Source: Desulfobacteraceae bacterium 4572_19
GTDB taxonomy: Bacteria > Desulfobacterota > Desulfobacteria > Desulfobacterales > NBLS01
NCBI GenBank assembly: GCA_002084385.1
Contig: NBLS01000015.1
Span: 1 to 8,059 of the forward strand
DNA: 8,059 nucleotides
Reading direction: 5' to 3'
Shown here: piece by piece, positions 1 through 6,499 of the stretch
How positions within the stretch are numbered: position 1 is the stretch's first letter
Layout: every line of letters begins with the position of its first letter
The notes under the pieces: model-generated
Seen by the model: only the letters and a program-made list of their open reading frames with translations
What the model was told of the DNA's origin: nothing
Database searches by the model: none
Program-made: the position numbers and the translations under genes

Positions 1-229
1 AGCAAGAAAAATAAGTGCACAGATTGCTAATAAACTCTTGACTGATTGAAGCAAGTAAGATAACTACACCTCAAGAAATAAAAGTTGCTTGTAATTGCAT
101 ATAGGTTGTAGCGAGATGGTCTTTAAATGCAATTTTAGCCAGTTTGAGTGTAGTAAATTCAATGATTTAGACCATAGTTAACTAACTCTTTCGCTGGAAA
201 CCGGGGTTCAATTCCCCGTAGGATCACCA
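1..229 (+). ncRNA. ssrA: tmRNA (ssrA), 3' part; 5' part outside the window
   Basis: tmRNA rescues stalled ribosomes by acting first as an alanine tRNA and then as an mRNA for a degradation tag. Seen here: a T-arm at 202-218 (stem CGGGG/CCCCG, loop TTCAATT), an acceptor 3' strand at 219-225 (TAGGATC), discriminator A226 and encoded CCA at 227-229. No complementary acceptor 5' strand occurs upstream in the window, so the RNA is at least 229 nt long, far longer than a tRNA. Two H-type pseudoknots precede the T-arm. The first pairs 49-54 with 85-90 and 64-71 with 103-111 (one bulge). The second pairs 116-122 with 169-175 and 146-154 with 181-188 (one bulge). A chain of pseudoknots ending in a tRNA-like end is the hallmark of tmRNA. 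Two things fit poorly: position 70 is A, not the U of the alanine G3-U70 pair, and only about 13 nt separate the last pseudoknot from the T-arm. I could not identify the tag reading frame. The alternative is a tRNA-derived attachment-site remnant. Confidence 0.5.
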
Positions 230-262
230 TCATAAAAAATTTAATAGATAGAGGAGAACAGT

Positions 263-790
263 ATGTCTGACAAAGAAACGATGTTCAGTAAGATGAAAAA
301 AGAGTCTCCGTACATTATTCTTATAATATTATCTCTTTTAGGGGTTGGCATTATTAGTTTTTCTACGCAGAATTCTTCATGGTACTGGCAAATTATGATT
401 CCTATTTTTGGAATTACATGTATTTTAACAGAATGGAAAAGAACCAAAGAGAGCAATAAAAGTCTTTGGGGTTTAGTTAGGACCCAATTTCTTCACTGGG
501 GAGCATTTTTTCTTATAATGCGATTGGATTTCTTATCTGTAGTTCATGCAAATATGAACGATATTGTTACGGGCATGGTAATGCTTATGCTCCTTGCATT
601 CAGTACATTTATTGCGGGCATATACATTGGGTGGCGGTTTTGTGTTGTGGGACTGTTTCTGGCCGGCACAGTTGCGGTCTTGGCATTTCTTGAAAAATCT
701 ACAATTTTATTATTTATGATAATGCTCATAGTCGCTATTCTTTTAATCGTAGTCTCTTATTTTTGGACAAAACATAAAAAAATACAGTAA
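263..790 (+). CDS. small multi-spanning membrane protein, function unknown
   Basis: A 175-residue protein that I cannot assign to a named family. It has a charged, soluble N-terminus (residues 1-15) followed by about six hydrophobic segments, near 17-34, 41-57, 76-95, 101-121, 124-142 and 147-168, and a short basic C-terminal tail (KHKK). The loop between segments 2 and 3 (about 58-73) is charged (EWKRTKESNKS) and probably cytoplasmic. No catalytic or metal-binding motif is visible, so a transport or structural role in the inner membrane cannot be told apart. The ATG at 263 is supported by a strong Shine-Dalgarno sequence, GAGGAG at 251-256, six bases upstream. The gene starts 33 bases after the tmRNA CCA end with no clear promoter between, so read-through from upstream is possible. 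It converges on the hydrolase gene at 855. Confidence 0.75.
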   Translation: MSDKETMFSKMKKESPYIILIILSLLGVGIISFSTQNSSWYWQIMIPIFGITCILTEWKRTKESNKSLWGLVRTQFLHWGAFFLIMRLDFLSVVHANMNDIVTGMVMLMLLAFSTFIAGIYIGWRFCVVGLFLAGTVAVLAFLEKSTILLFMIMLIVAILLIVVSYFWTKHKKIQ

Positions 791-854
791 ATATTTACAA
801 CAGACCTCATAAAATCGACCTTTTTGGTATAAATCAATATTTGTATTACAATCT

Positions 855-1655
855 TTACGATTCAGATATAATAAATTTTTTTATCTCTTTTTTTAGAACA
901 GTCTCTCCAATGCCCAAAATATTATTGTGTTTGCAATCATCAATTTCAATAAGTCTTGCCCTGCCTTTAAAATTAGTCACCTGTTCTCTGGCGAGTTTAA
1001 TGGGAATAATATCATCATCAAGACCATGAAATAAAATTGCTGGTGAATCGGTTTGTTTTGCCCATATATTTGATAGAAATTTATGTTTCAATAAATATCT
1101 AACTGGTAGCCATGGGTAGTGATTTTGTGCCACATCCGCCATGGACGTATAAGCTGAAATCAATATTAACCCTGATATCGAAGTTTGTGTGGAAACCCAT
1201 GTTGCAACACCTGTTCCCATGGATTCACCCATAAGAAAAATAGGTAATTTTTCAGACTCTGTTTTCTTTATATAAGAGACAAGAGCCAATGCTTTTTCAC
1301 GAATTATATTCTCATCAGGCACACTTAAGTCCCCTCCAAACCCGGGATATTCAAAAAGTACTATATTGGAATTAAAGCCGGATAATAAATCATAAAAGTA
1401 TGTTCGATCACAAGCATTACCGGCATTGCCATGATAAATAACAATCCAATTTTCAGGATTTATAACTTGTTTTAAATAATAACGGATACCGTCAACATTA
1501 ACAGCTTTGGCATTATATCTAACTAATTGTGAGCAGGTTCCAAATGGTGTACCCATTGGATAAAACAGCATCTTCTCTTGGAAAAAATAGATAATTATTG
1601 CAATCATACAATAAAATGCCATTCCAACTGTAATAATTTGAATAATGAGTTTCAT
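855..1655 (-). CDS. alpha/beta hydrolase, Bem46/YfhR-like, membrane-anchored
   Basis: A 266-residue serine hydrolase of the alpha/beta fold. Residues 5-25 form one N-terminal hydrophobic helix, probably an uncleaved membrane anchor. The core follows in the order usual for Bem46/ABHD13-like proteins: the HGNAGN oxyanion motif at 75-80, the nucleophile elbow GESMG with Ser145, the acid in HGLDDDIIP (probably Asp214), and the catalytic histidine in CKHNN (His243). All three triad residues are present, so the enzyme looks intact; its substrate cannot be told from sequence. The start codon overlaps the gatA stop in an ATGA (1652-1655), and no Shine-Dalgarno sequence is visible, so translation is probably coupled to gatA. 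It is the last gene of the minus-strand operon. No convincing intrinsic terminator lies between it and the converging gene ending at 790. The functional link to tRNA amidation, if any, is unknown. Confidence 0.85.
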   Translation of the reverse strand: MKLIIQIITVGMAFYCMIAIIIYFFQEKMLFYPMGTPFGTCSQLVRYNAKAVNVDGIRYYLKQVINPENWIVIYHGNAGNACDRTYFYDLLSGFNSNIVLFEYPGFGGDLSVPDENIIREKALALVSYIKKTESEKLPIFLMGESMGTGVATWVSTQTSISGLILISAYTSMADVAQNHYPWLPVRYLLKHKFLSNIWAKQTDSPAILFHGLDDDIIPIKLAREQVTNFKGRARLIEIDDCKHNNILGIGETVLKKEIKKFIISES

Positions 1656-3115
1656 AATTTATTAAAATGCACTGCCTGTTCAAAACAGTATGCCGCCTTA
1701 AAAAGAGACTTCTCATCAAAATGTTTTCCCATAAGCTGAAGTCCTATGGGTAACTTCGTGGAAGATTGACCAGCCGGAACACTTATTCCGGGTATTCCGG
1801 CCAGATTTGCCGATATGGTAAAAATATCAGATAAGTACATTACTAAGGGATCTTTTGCAAATTCACCTATTTTTTGTGCAGGTGCAGGGGCAACAGGAGA
1901 AAGAATAATATCGCATTTTGTAAAAGCATTTTTAAAATCTTCCATTATAAGAGTACGTGCCTGAGATGCTTTTTTATAATAAGCATCATAATACCCTGAT
2001 GAAAGGGCATAGGTTCCAAGAATAATCCTTCGCTGAACTTCTTTTCCAAACCCATTGGATTTTGTATTTTTATACATCTCATAAAGATCAGTTGTACCAA
2101 AATCCCTTAAACCATATTTAACACCATCATACCGTGCAAGATTAGAAGATGCTTCGGATGTGGCAATAAGATAATATGCTGCTACTACATATTCTGTACG
2201 GGGTAAGGATATCTCAATACAATTAGCCCCAAGATTTTCCATAATTTTAATAGCAGACTTTGTAACAGAAGTAACATCGGGGTCAATGCCTTTTATTTGG
2301 ATATATTCAACTGGAATTCCTATGGTCATTCCCTTTAATGGCAAATCTTCATTTTTTATTAAAACTGACGAAAGATCAGGAAGAGTTTGATCTGCTGAAG
2401 TCGAATCATTTGGATCATAACCTGCAATGGTATTATAAAGTAAAGAGCAGTCTGTTACATTTTTTGTAAGCGGTCCTACCTGATCAAGAGATGATGCAAA
2501 AGCAACAATACCGAAACGTGAAACCCTGCCGTAAGTTGGCTTTAAACCAACAACTCCACAATGGGATGCCGGTTGGCGGATGGAACCGCCGGTATCACTT
2601 CCAAGGGAACCAAGACACATATTTGCAGCCACAGACGCAGCCGATCCTCCACTTGAACCACCTGGTATATGATCAAGATCCCATGGATTTCGAGTTATTT
2701 TTATTCCTGAATTTTCATTGGAAGAACCCATAGCAAACTCATCCATATTAACCTTTCCAACAATAACAGCACCAGCATCTTTTAACTTTTTTATAACAGT
2801 TGCATCGTAAGGTGGAATATAACCCTTAAGAATTTTTGATGCACAAGTTGTTTCAATACCCTCTGTATTTATCAGGTCTTTTATGGAAATTGGTATTCCT
2901 GTAAGAGGTGAAATATTTTTACCACTTGCAAATCGTTTATCAGCATTTTTTGCTTGTTCTAAAGCTTTAACACTACAGATATTTAAGTATGCTCCAATTT
3001 TATCATCCATTTTATATATTTGTTCTATAACATCTTTTACAAGTTCATTAGATGAAATCTCTTTTTTTATTAAAAGGCCAGATGCCTCTTCTATGGTCAA
3101 CTGATGTAATTTCAT
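1652..3115 (-). CDS. gatA: Asp/Glu-tRNA amidotransferase subunit A (GatA)
   Basis: GatA is the amidase subunit of GatCAB. It releases ammonia from glutamine, which GatB uses to convert mischarged Glu-tRNA(Gln), and often Asp-tRNA(Asn), to the amide forms. The protein has 487 residues, the normal length. The amidase-signature region is complete: SIKD with catalytic Lys79, PGGSSGGSAA with cis-Ser154, and GSDTGGSIR with nucleophile Ser178, the same numbering as in Staphylococcus aureus GatA. The C-terminal part (about 400-465) has the family pattern SPVAP...GIPGISVPAG...PIGLQLMG. The ATG at 3115 has only a weak AAAGG about 12 bases upstream. A 304-bp gap separates it from gatC; it holds a MITE copy and an older repeat, whereas the 3' junction with the hydrolase gene is a 4-base overlap. 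gatB is not in the window and must lie elsewhere. Confidence 0.97.
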   Translation of the reverse strand: MKLHQLTIEEASGLLIKKEISSNELVKDVIEQIYKMDDKIGAYLNICSVKALEQAKNADKRFASGKNISPLTGIPISIKDLINTEGIETTCASKILKGYIPPYDATVIKKLKDAGAVIVGKVNMDEFAMGSSNENSGIKITRNPWDLDHIPGGSSGGSAASVAANMCLGSLGSDTGGSIRQPASHCGVVGLKPTYGRVSRFGIVAFASSLDQVGPLTKNVTDCSLLYNTIAGYDPNDSTSADQTLPDLSSVLIKNEDLPLKGMTIGIPVEYIQIKGIDPDVTSVTKSAIKIMENLGANCIEISLPRTEYVVAAYYLIATSEASSNLARYDGVKYGLRDFGTTDLYEMYKNTKSNGFGKEVQRRIILGTYALSSGYYDAYYKKASQARTLIMEDFKNAFTKCDIILSPVAPAPAQKIGEFAKDPLVMYLSDIFTISANLAGIPGISVPAGQSSTKLPIGLQLMGKHFDEKSLFKAAYCFEQAVHFNKL

Positions 3116-3186
3116 AAATATTTAATACCTTTATTAGAGTTCACAGACCGTTAGATACTTATTGATGTAACGGCTTATATTTTATA

Positions 3187-3425
3187 TGAAAGTCCATAAA
3201 AAAACTGTATTTAAAAACTTTCATTTTTTATAACCATTCATGAACAAGAAATGCAATTTTTTGGTAATCTCACATTTGTAAGCGTTCACAAGTTCTTATA
3301 TTCGCATAAGCGACTTAGCATATAATAGTTGTCCTATATATGACAAGCTGTTTATGCAAAGATGAGGTATTGTGAACGCTTACCATTTTTTGTTGTAGCG
3401 TATTATTCACCATGGCAAGTTATAT
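3187..3425. repeat. dispersed repeat split by a MITE (filled site)
   Basis: This fills most of the 304-bp gatC-gatA gap. The left part (3187-3229) matches 7541-7584 at about 80% identity, beginning with a shared 17-base block TGAAAGTCCATAAAAAA. The right part (3384-3425) matches 7577-7618 without gaps at about 70%, including TATTCACC and AAGTT. Between the two parts sits the 154-bp MITE copy with a CATTTTTT on each side, where the copy near 7577 has only one. The right part reaches the last codons of gatC (stop at 3420-3422). In the rest of the gap (3116-3186) I see only a weak hairpin, CCGTTA at 3148-3153 pairing with TAACGG at 3168-3173, with no T-tract. Confidence 0.6.
3230..3383. mobile_element. 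palindromic MITE, copy A (IS66-like ends), between gatC and gatA
   Basis: A 154-bp non-coding element, roughly 87% identical to the copy at 3735-3890 and in the same orientation. The right end is GTGAACGCTTAC and the left end a decayed ATAACCATTCAT. An internal GTAAGCGTTCACAA at 3278-3291 is the exact inverse of TTGTGAACGCTTAC at 3370-3383, giving a 14-bp outer stem around an imperfect inner stem. Perfect 8-bp direct repeats CATTTTTT flank it at 3222-3229 and 3384-3391, as expected of a target duplication. No transposase is encoded. GTAA-starting ends with 8-bp target duplications are known from the IS66 family, so a related element acting in trans is the likely mobiliser (inference). Left-end mutations suggest this copy is the more decayed of the two. 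Confidence 0.75.
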
Positions 3426-3704
3426 AACTTTTGGAACAATAAAATAACCGTCTTCGCTTTTCGGAGCATTTTGCAAAGCGTCATCCACATCCAATGATTC
3501 CTTAACAATATCTTCCCTGAATACATTAGTTAAAAAAGAGGCATGGGTTGTTGCAGGCACGCCAGTTGTATCCAATGTTTTCAGAGTATCCACATAACCT
3601 AAAATTTTCCCCATCTGACTTGCAAGTTCTTCTACAGACGTTTTATCAATATCAAGACGGGCAAGCGTTGCCACATAAGTAATTTCATCATTTGTAATTT
3701 CCAT
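3420..3704 (-). CDS. gatC: Asp/Glu-tRNA amidotransferase subunit C (GatC)
   Basis: GatC is the small clamp subunit that holds GatA and GatB together. The protein has 94 residues, the usual size. The family pattern is visible: an N-terminal helix with a YVATLARLDI motif (residues 10-19), MGKILGYVDTLKTLDT (31-46), and a C-terminal part with a REDIV-type strand (63-67), a DALQNAPKSEDGYFIVPKVI end (75-94) being typical. The ATG at 3704 is chosen because GGAG lies six bases upstream (3711-3714) and because residue 1 matches normal GatC starts. A longer in-frame reading to 3827 exists, but its first 41 codons run through MITE sequence and have no GatC-like content. The gene is bracketed by two MITE copies. 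Without copy B, the distance from the SPOR gene stop to this start would be only 23 bases. Confidence 0.95.
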   Translation of the reverse strand: MEITNDEITYVATLARLDIDKTSVEELASQMGKILGYVDTLKTLDTTGVPATTHASFLTNVFREDIVKESLDVDDALQNAPKSEDGYFIVPKVI

Positions 3705-3710
3705 ATCAAT

Positions 3711-3714
3711 CTCC
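3711..3714 (-). promoter_or_regulatory. gatC ribosome binding site
   Basis: On the minus strand this reads GGAG, with six bases (ATTGAT) before the ATG at 3704. It decides the gatC start against the longer upstream reading that enters the MITE. It lies outside the transposed element, so the original translation signal survived the insertion. Confidence 0.8.
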
Positions 3715-3734
3715 AGTGCTCTAAAGCTTATTTT

Positions 3735-3890
3735 GTAACCGTTCACGAACAAGAAATGTGATTTTACGGTAATCTCACATTTGTAAGCGTTCACAAGTGC
3801 CTTATATTCGCATAAACAGCTTGTCATATAATAGTTATCCTATATATGACAAACTGTTTATGCGAAGATGAGATGCTTGTGAACGCTTAC
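3735..3890. mobile_element. palindromic MITE, copy B (IS66-like ends), between SPOR gene and gatC
   Basis: A 156-bp non-coding element bounded by terminal repeats GTAACCGTTCAC (3735-3746) and GTGAACGCTTAC (3879-3890), inverse with one mismatch. A second direct copy of the end motif, GTAAGCGTTCACAAG, lies at 3783-3797 and pairs perfectly over 15 bp with 3876-3890. Inside it, 3807-3819 pairs with 3854-3866 (13 bp) and 3821-3830 with 3843-3852 (10 bp), so 3783-3890 can fold into a long hairpin. Perfect 8-bp direct repeats CTTATTTT flank the element at 3727-3734 and 3891-3898. The right copy contains the SPOR gene's stop codon, so the duplication kept that gene intact. There is no coding capacity. 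IS66-type mobilisation is inferred from the GTAA ends and 8-bp duplications. Confidence 0.82.
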
Positions 3891-3891
3891 C

Positions 3892-4725
3892 TTATTTTAT
3901 TAGTACAATAGTTTTATATTTACCAGCCTTAAGCTTCGTCTCAACTTTTAATGCTTCAGCTTTGGTATTAAAACTACCTACCCGAATACGATACCATGTT
4001 ATTTTACCATGCTTTTTTATTATCATATACGATAAATACCCTCTATTTTTTAAAGTATTTACCAAATTAAATGCATCGCTAAAATTATTTAAGGCTGCCA
4101 CCTGAATTGTATATTTTTCTTTATTATTACTCTTTTCAGACCTAACGGTATCTGGTTTTACAGATATTTTTTTTATATCATCGTTATCAGTTTCCTGTTT
4201 AATTTTTTTTCTAATATCAGCAATAGATACTGCTTCTTGCAAGTTTTTTTGAACAGCTACATTTACAGTTTGTTTTTCTAATTTTCTGTGGTTTTGCTGT
4301 TGTTTTGCTATCCTCTGTTTTTCCTGTTTTATTAGTTTTTCTGGTTTTGCTGATTTTTCAAACGACGAGTTTAGTTCCAACTGTCGGGCTATCTCTTTTT
4401 TTGATGATATTTTAAGACTTTTTTTCTCAATAATTTTTATAGGAATTTCTTCTTCATTATTTTTCAATTCTTTGTAAAATTCAAACTCCGGTATCAATAT
4501 GGCTTGTTTATCCGAGTTAGAATAAATTGCATTTTCCAACTCTTGTACTTCCTGTACAACACCAAGTTGCCGTTCGAGTTTATCTATATCAAAGGTAATG
4601 GGAGCTGTTCCTCTTCCTACAAAAACACCCAGCGTAAACATCACTGTTGCAGAGAGAAAAAACACACACCCCCAAAGAAAAAAAGATTTATACGAAGTTT
4701 CCTTCTGTAGCAAATTATCATCCAT
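3892..4725 (-). CDS. membrane-anchored SPOR-domain protein
   Basis: A 277-residue, probably periplasm-facing protein. It has a short cytoplasmic N-terminus, one transmembrane helix (about 14-36, ending GVFVGRG), a long Lys/Glu/Gln-rich linker (about 45-200, likely coiled coil or disordered), and a C-terminal SPOR domain (about 203-277; YTIQVAALNNFSDA...WYRIRVGSF...AEALKVETKLK). SPOR domains bind denuded peptidoglycan glycans, usually at the division septum; a role in cell-wall division is inferred, not shown. I start at the ATG at 4725, one base after the argS stop; an in-frame GTG at 4752 would add nine residues but has no better ribosome site. No Shine-Dalgarno sequence is visible, so coupling to argS is likely. 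The stop codon lies inside the target duplication of MITE copy B. Confidence 0.85.
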   Translation of the reverse strand: MDDNLLQKETSYKSFFLWGCVFFLSATVMFTLGVFVGRGTAPITFDIDKLERQLGVVQEVQELENAIYSNSDKQAILIPEFEFYKELKNNEEEIPIKIIEKKSLKISSKKEIARQLELNSSFEKSAKPEKLIKQEKQRIAKQQQNHRKLEKQTVNVAVQKNLQEAVSIADIRKKIKQETDNDDIKKISVKPDTVRSEKSNNKEKYTIQVAALNNFSDAFNLVNTLKNRGYLSYMIIKKHGKITWYRIRVGSFNTKAEALKVETKLKAGKYKTIVLIK

Positions 4726-4726
4726 T

Positions 4727-6499
4727 TTACATTTTATCTGGAGCTGAGACACCGAGAAGTGCTAACCCATTTTTAATAACCTTCTGAACTGCAATAATCA
4801 AATAAAGTCTGGCAGATGACAACTGTTTATCATCTGTTAAAACCTTATGTTTATTGTAGTATGAATGAAAAGCAGATGCAAGATTCATAAGATAATAGGT
4901 TATCCTGTGCGGTTCCATATGTATTGCAGCAAACTTAACTATTTCAGGATATCTGGCAAGAAGTTTTATTAAACCGACCTCCTCTTTTTCTTTGAGTTTA
5001 GATACCATATCAGTATTCCACTCAGGAATTTCAATTCCCCTTTCACTCTGACCTTTACGTGCAATACTTGCAATTCTAGCATGAACATATTGAACGTAAT
5101 ATACAGGATTATCGTTACTTTTTTTCTTTGCAAGCTCTAAATCAAAATCCAAACTACTTTCGTAATGCCGTGCAAGAAAAATAAACCGTGCGGCATCCTT
5201 ACCGACCTCTTTTACAACCTGATCAAGTGTTACAAATTCACCTGATCTTGTTGACATTGCGACAGGTTTCCCCCCCCTTAAGAGATTTACTAACTGTACC
5301 AATATTACATCAAATGATTTTTTATTTTTTCCGGATGCTTTTTCCGATGCTTCACCAGCGGTTTCACCAGAGGCTTCAATAGACGCATTCATTCTCGAAA
5401 TATACCCGTGATGATCAGCCCCCCAAACATCTATAACCCTATTAAATCCCCTGCTAAATTTTTCCTGATGATATGCAATATCAGACGCAAAATATGTTGT
5501 TTGACCATTACTCCGAATAACAACCCTGTCTTTATCGTCTCCAAACTTCTCGGTCTTAAACCACCATGCACCATCACTTTCGTAAATAACACCTCTTTTT
5601 TTAAAATCCTCTATTACAGATGCAACTTTCCCCGAATCATAAAGAGTTTGCTCACTAAACCAATTATCAAAAATAACTCCAAAGGTCTCAAGATCAGAAC
5701 GAATACCATCTAAAATAGTTGTCGCTGCATATCTTGCACAAATAGCAATGGCATTCTCTTCAGACTCTTCGGAAATTTCATCTCCTTTATCAGTTTGTAT
5801 TTTTTTGGCAATATCACGAATATAATCACCTTGATAACACTCTTTAGGAAAGTCGATTTCTTTTTTCTCCATTTTTTTGCAAACCACCTCAACAGGGGCA
5901 ATCTTCGTATCTGTTTCTGGCTCTGACTCTTTTTCAAGCAATTGCATAAGACGCAGATAAACAGACTTTCCAAGGGTACGTATCTGTCTTCCTGAATCAT
6001 TTATATAATACTCTCTTTGAACTTCAAATCCACTAAACGCAAGAATATTAGCCACACTATCGCCTACAGCTGCACCCCTTCCATGACCAACATGAAGTGG
6101 ACCTGTAGGATTTGCACTTACAAATTCCACCTGAATTTTTTTTCCTTTACCCATGGAAGATGAACCATATTTTGCACCATCTTCATGAACATTATGGAGA
6201 GTCGGATACCATGCAGAATCATCTATAAAGAAATTTATAAACCCTGGTCCGGCTATTTCTGTTTTTACAATAATACCTGCCGGATCAAAAATATTATTAA
6301 TGATTATTTCTGCTATTTTTCTTGGAGCCATTTTTTGCAATTTTGCCGAAACCATAGAAAAATTTGTAGAAAAATCCCCATGTAACTCATTTTTAGGCTC
6401 TTCTAATTCAGGCTCTTGAAATCGAGATGAATTTAACTCCCCATTTTCAAGAGCTTTTTTTGCAGAGTGCAAAATAATCTGTTTTATTATTTGTTTCAT
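4727..6499 (-). CDS. argS: arginyl-tRNA synthetase (ArgRS)
   Basis: A class I synthetase that charges tRNA(Arg) with arginine in the cytoplasm. It has 590 residues, somewhat long for the family. The N-terminal tRNA-binding (additional) domain covers about 1-110. The catalytic domain carries [20 protein letters not shown] (125-143) with the HIGH-type motif HVGH at 136-139 and INDSG at 166-170. The KMSKS-type loop reads PVAMSTRSG (412-420), so the usual lysines are Ala and Thr. The DALR anticodon-binding domain runs from about 468 ([10 protein letters not shown]) to the end. Two stretches look inserted: acidic/basic 188-213 and Ala/Ser/Gly/Glu-rich 374-394, both in surface-loop positions. The start ATG overlaps the upstream gene's stop (ATGA, 6496-6499) and has no ribosome site of its own, which implies translational coupling. 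The stop lies one base before the SPOR gene start. Confidence 0.97.
   Translation of the reverse strand: MKQIIKQIILHSAKKALENGELNSSRFQEPELEEPKNELHGDFSTNFSMVSAKLQKMAPRKIAEIIINNIFDPAGIIVKTEIAGPGFINFFIDDSAWYPTLHNVHEDGAKYGSSSMGKGKKIQVEFVSANPTGPLHVGHGRGAAVGDSVANILAFSGFEVQREYYINDSGRQIRTLGKSVYLRLMQLLEKESEPETDTKIAPVEVVCKKMEKKEIDFPKECYQGDYIRDIAKKIQTDKGDEISEESEENAIAICARYAATTILDGIRSDLETFGVIFDNWFSEQTLYDSGKVASVIEDFKKRGVIYESDGAWWFKTEKFGDDKDRVVIRSNGQTTYFASDIAYHQEKFSRGFNRVIDVWGADHHGYISRMNASIEASGETAGEASEKASGKNKKSFDVILVQLVNLLRGGKPVAMSTRSGEFVTLDQVVKEVGKDAARFIFLARHYESSLDFDLELAKKKSNDNPVYYVQYVHARIASIARKGQSERGIEIPEWNTDMVSKLKEKEEVGLIKLLARYPEIVKFAAIHMEPHRITYYLMNLASAFHSYYNKHKVLTDDKQLSSARLYLIIAVQKVIKNGLALLGVSAPDKM
5318..5380 (-). 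repeat. low-complexity insert within argS
   Basis: Codons 374-394 of argS encode an Ala/Ser/Gly/Glu/Lys-rich stretch between the GYISRM and [12 protein letters not shown] parts, where ArgRS relatives usually have only a short link. The DNA shows local duplications (plus strand: TTCACCAG twice, and CCGGATGCTT beside CCGATGCTT), as expected from slippage. The reading frame is kept. Confidence 0.5.

Noticed and set aside
1..46. Tag-peptide reading frame of the tmRNA, ending at TAATAA (28-33)
   Set aside because: None of the frames gives a hydrophobic Ala-rich end typical of tmRNA tags; the tag probably lies left of the window.
787..798. Perfect palindrome GTAAATATTTAC over the stop of the membrane protein gene
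   Set aside because: It is A/T-only apart from the ends, has no usable loop or T-tract, and is likely chance.
3148..3173. CCGTTA/TAACGG hairpin upstream of gatA as a terminator or attenuator
   Set aside because: The 6-bp stem has a 14-base loop and no T-tract on either strand.
3705..3827. In-frame upstream extension of gatC
   Set aside because: It translates MITE and spacer sequence, has no ribosome site, and makes GatC much longer than its family.
3230..3890. The two related 155-bp blocks as a CRISPR or ordinary REP array
   Set aside because: There are only two units, 350 bp apart with a gene between, and each has its own target duplication.
4726..4752. GTG start at 4752 for the SPOR protein
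   Set aside because: It adds nine residues inside argS without a better ribosome site; the ATG at 4725 directly after the argS stop is simpler.
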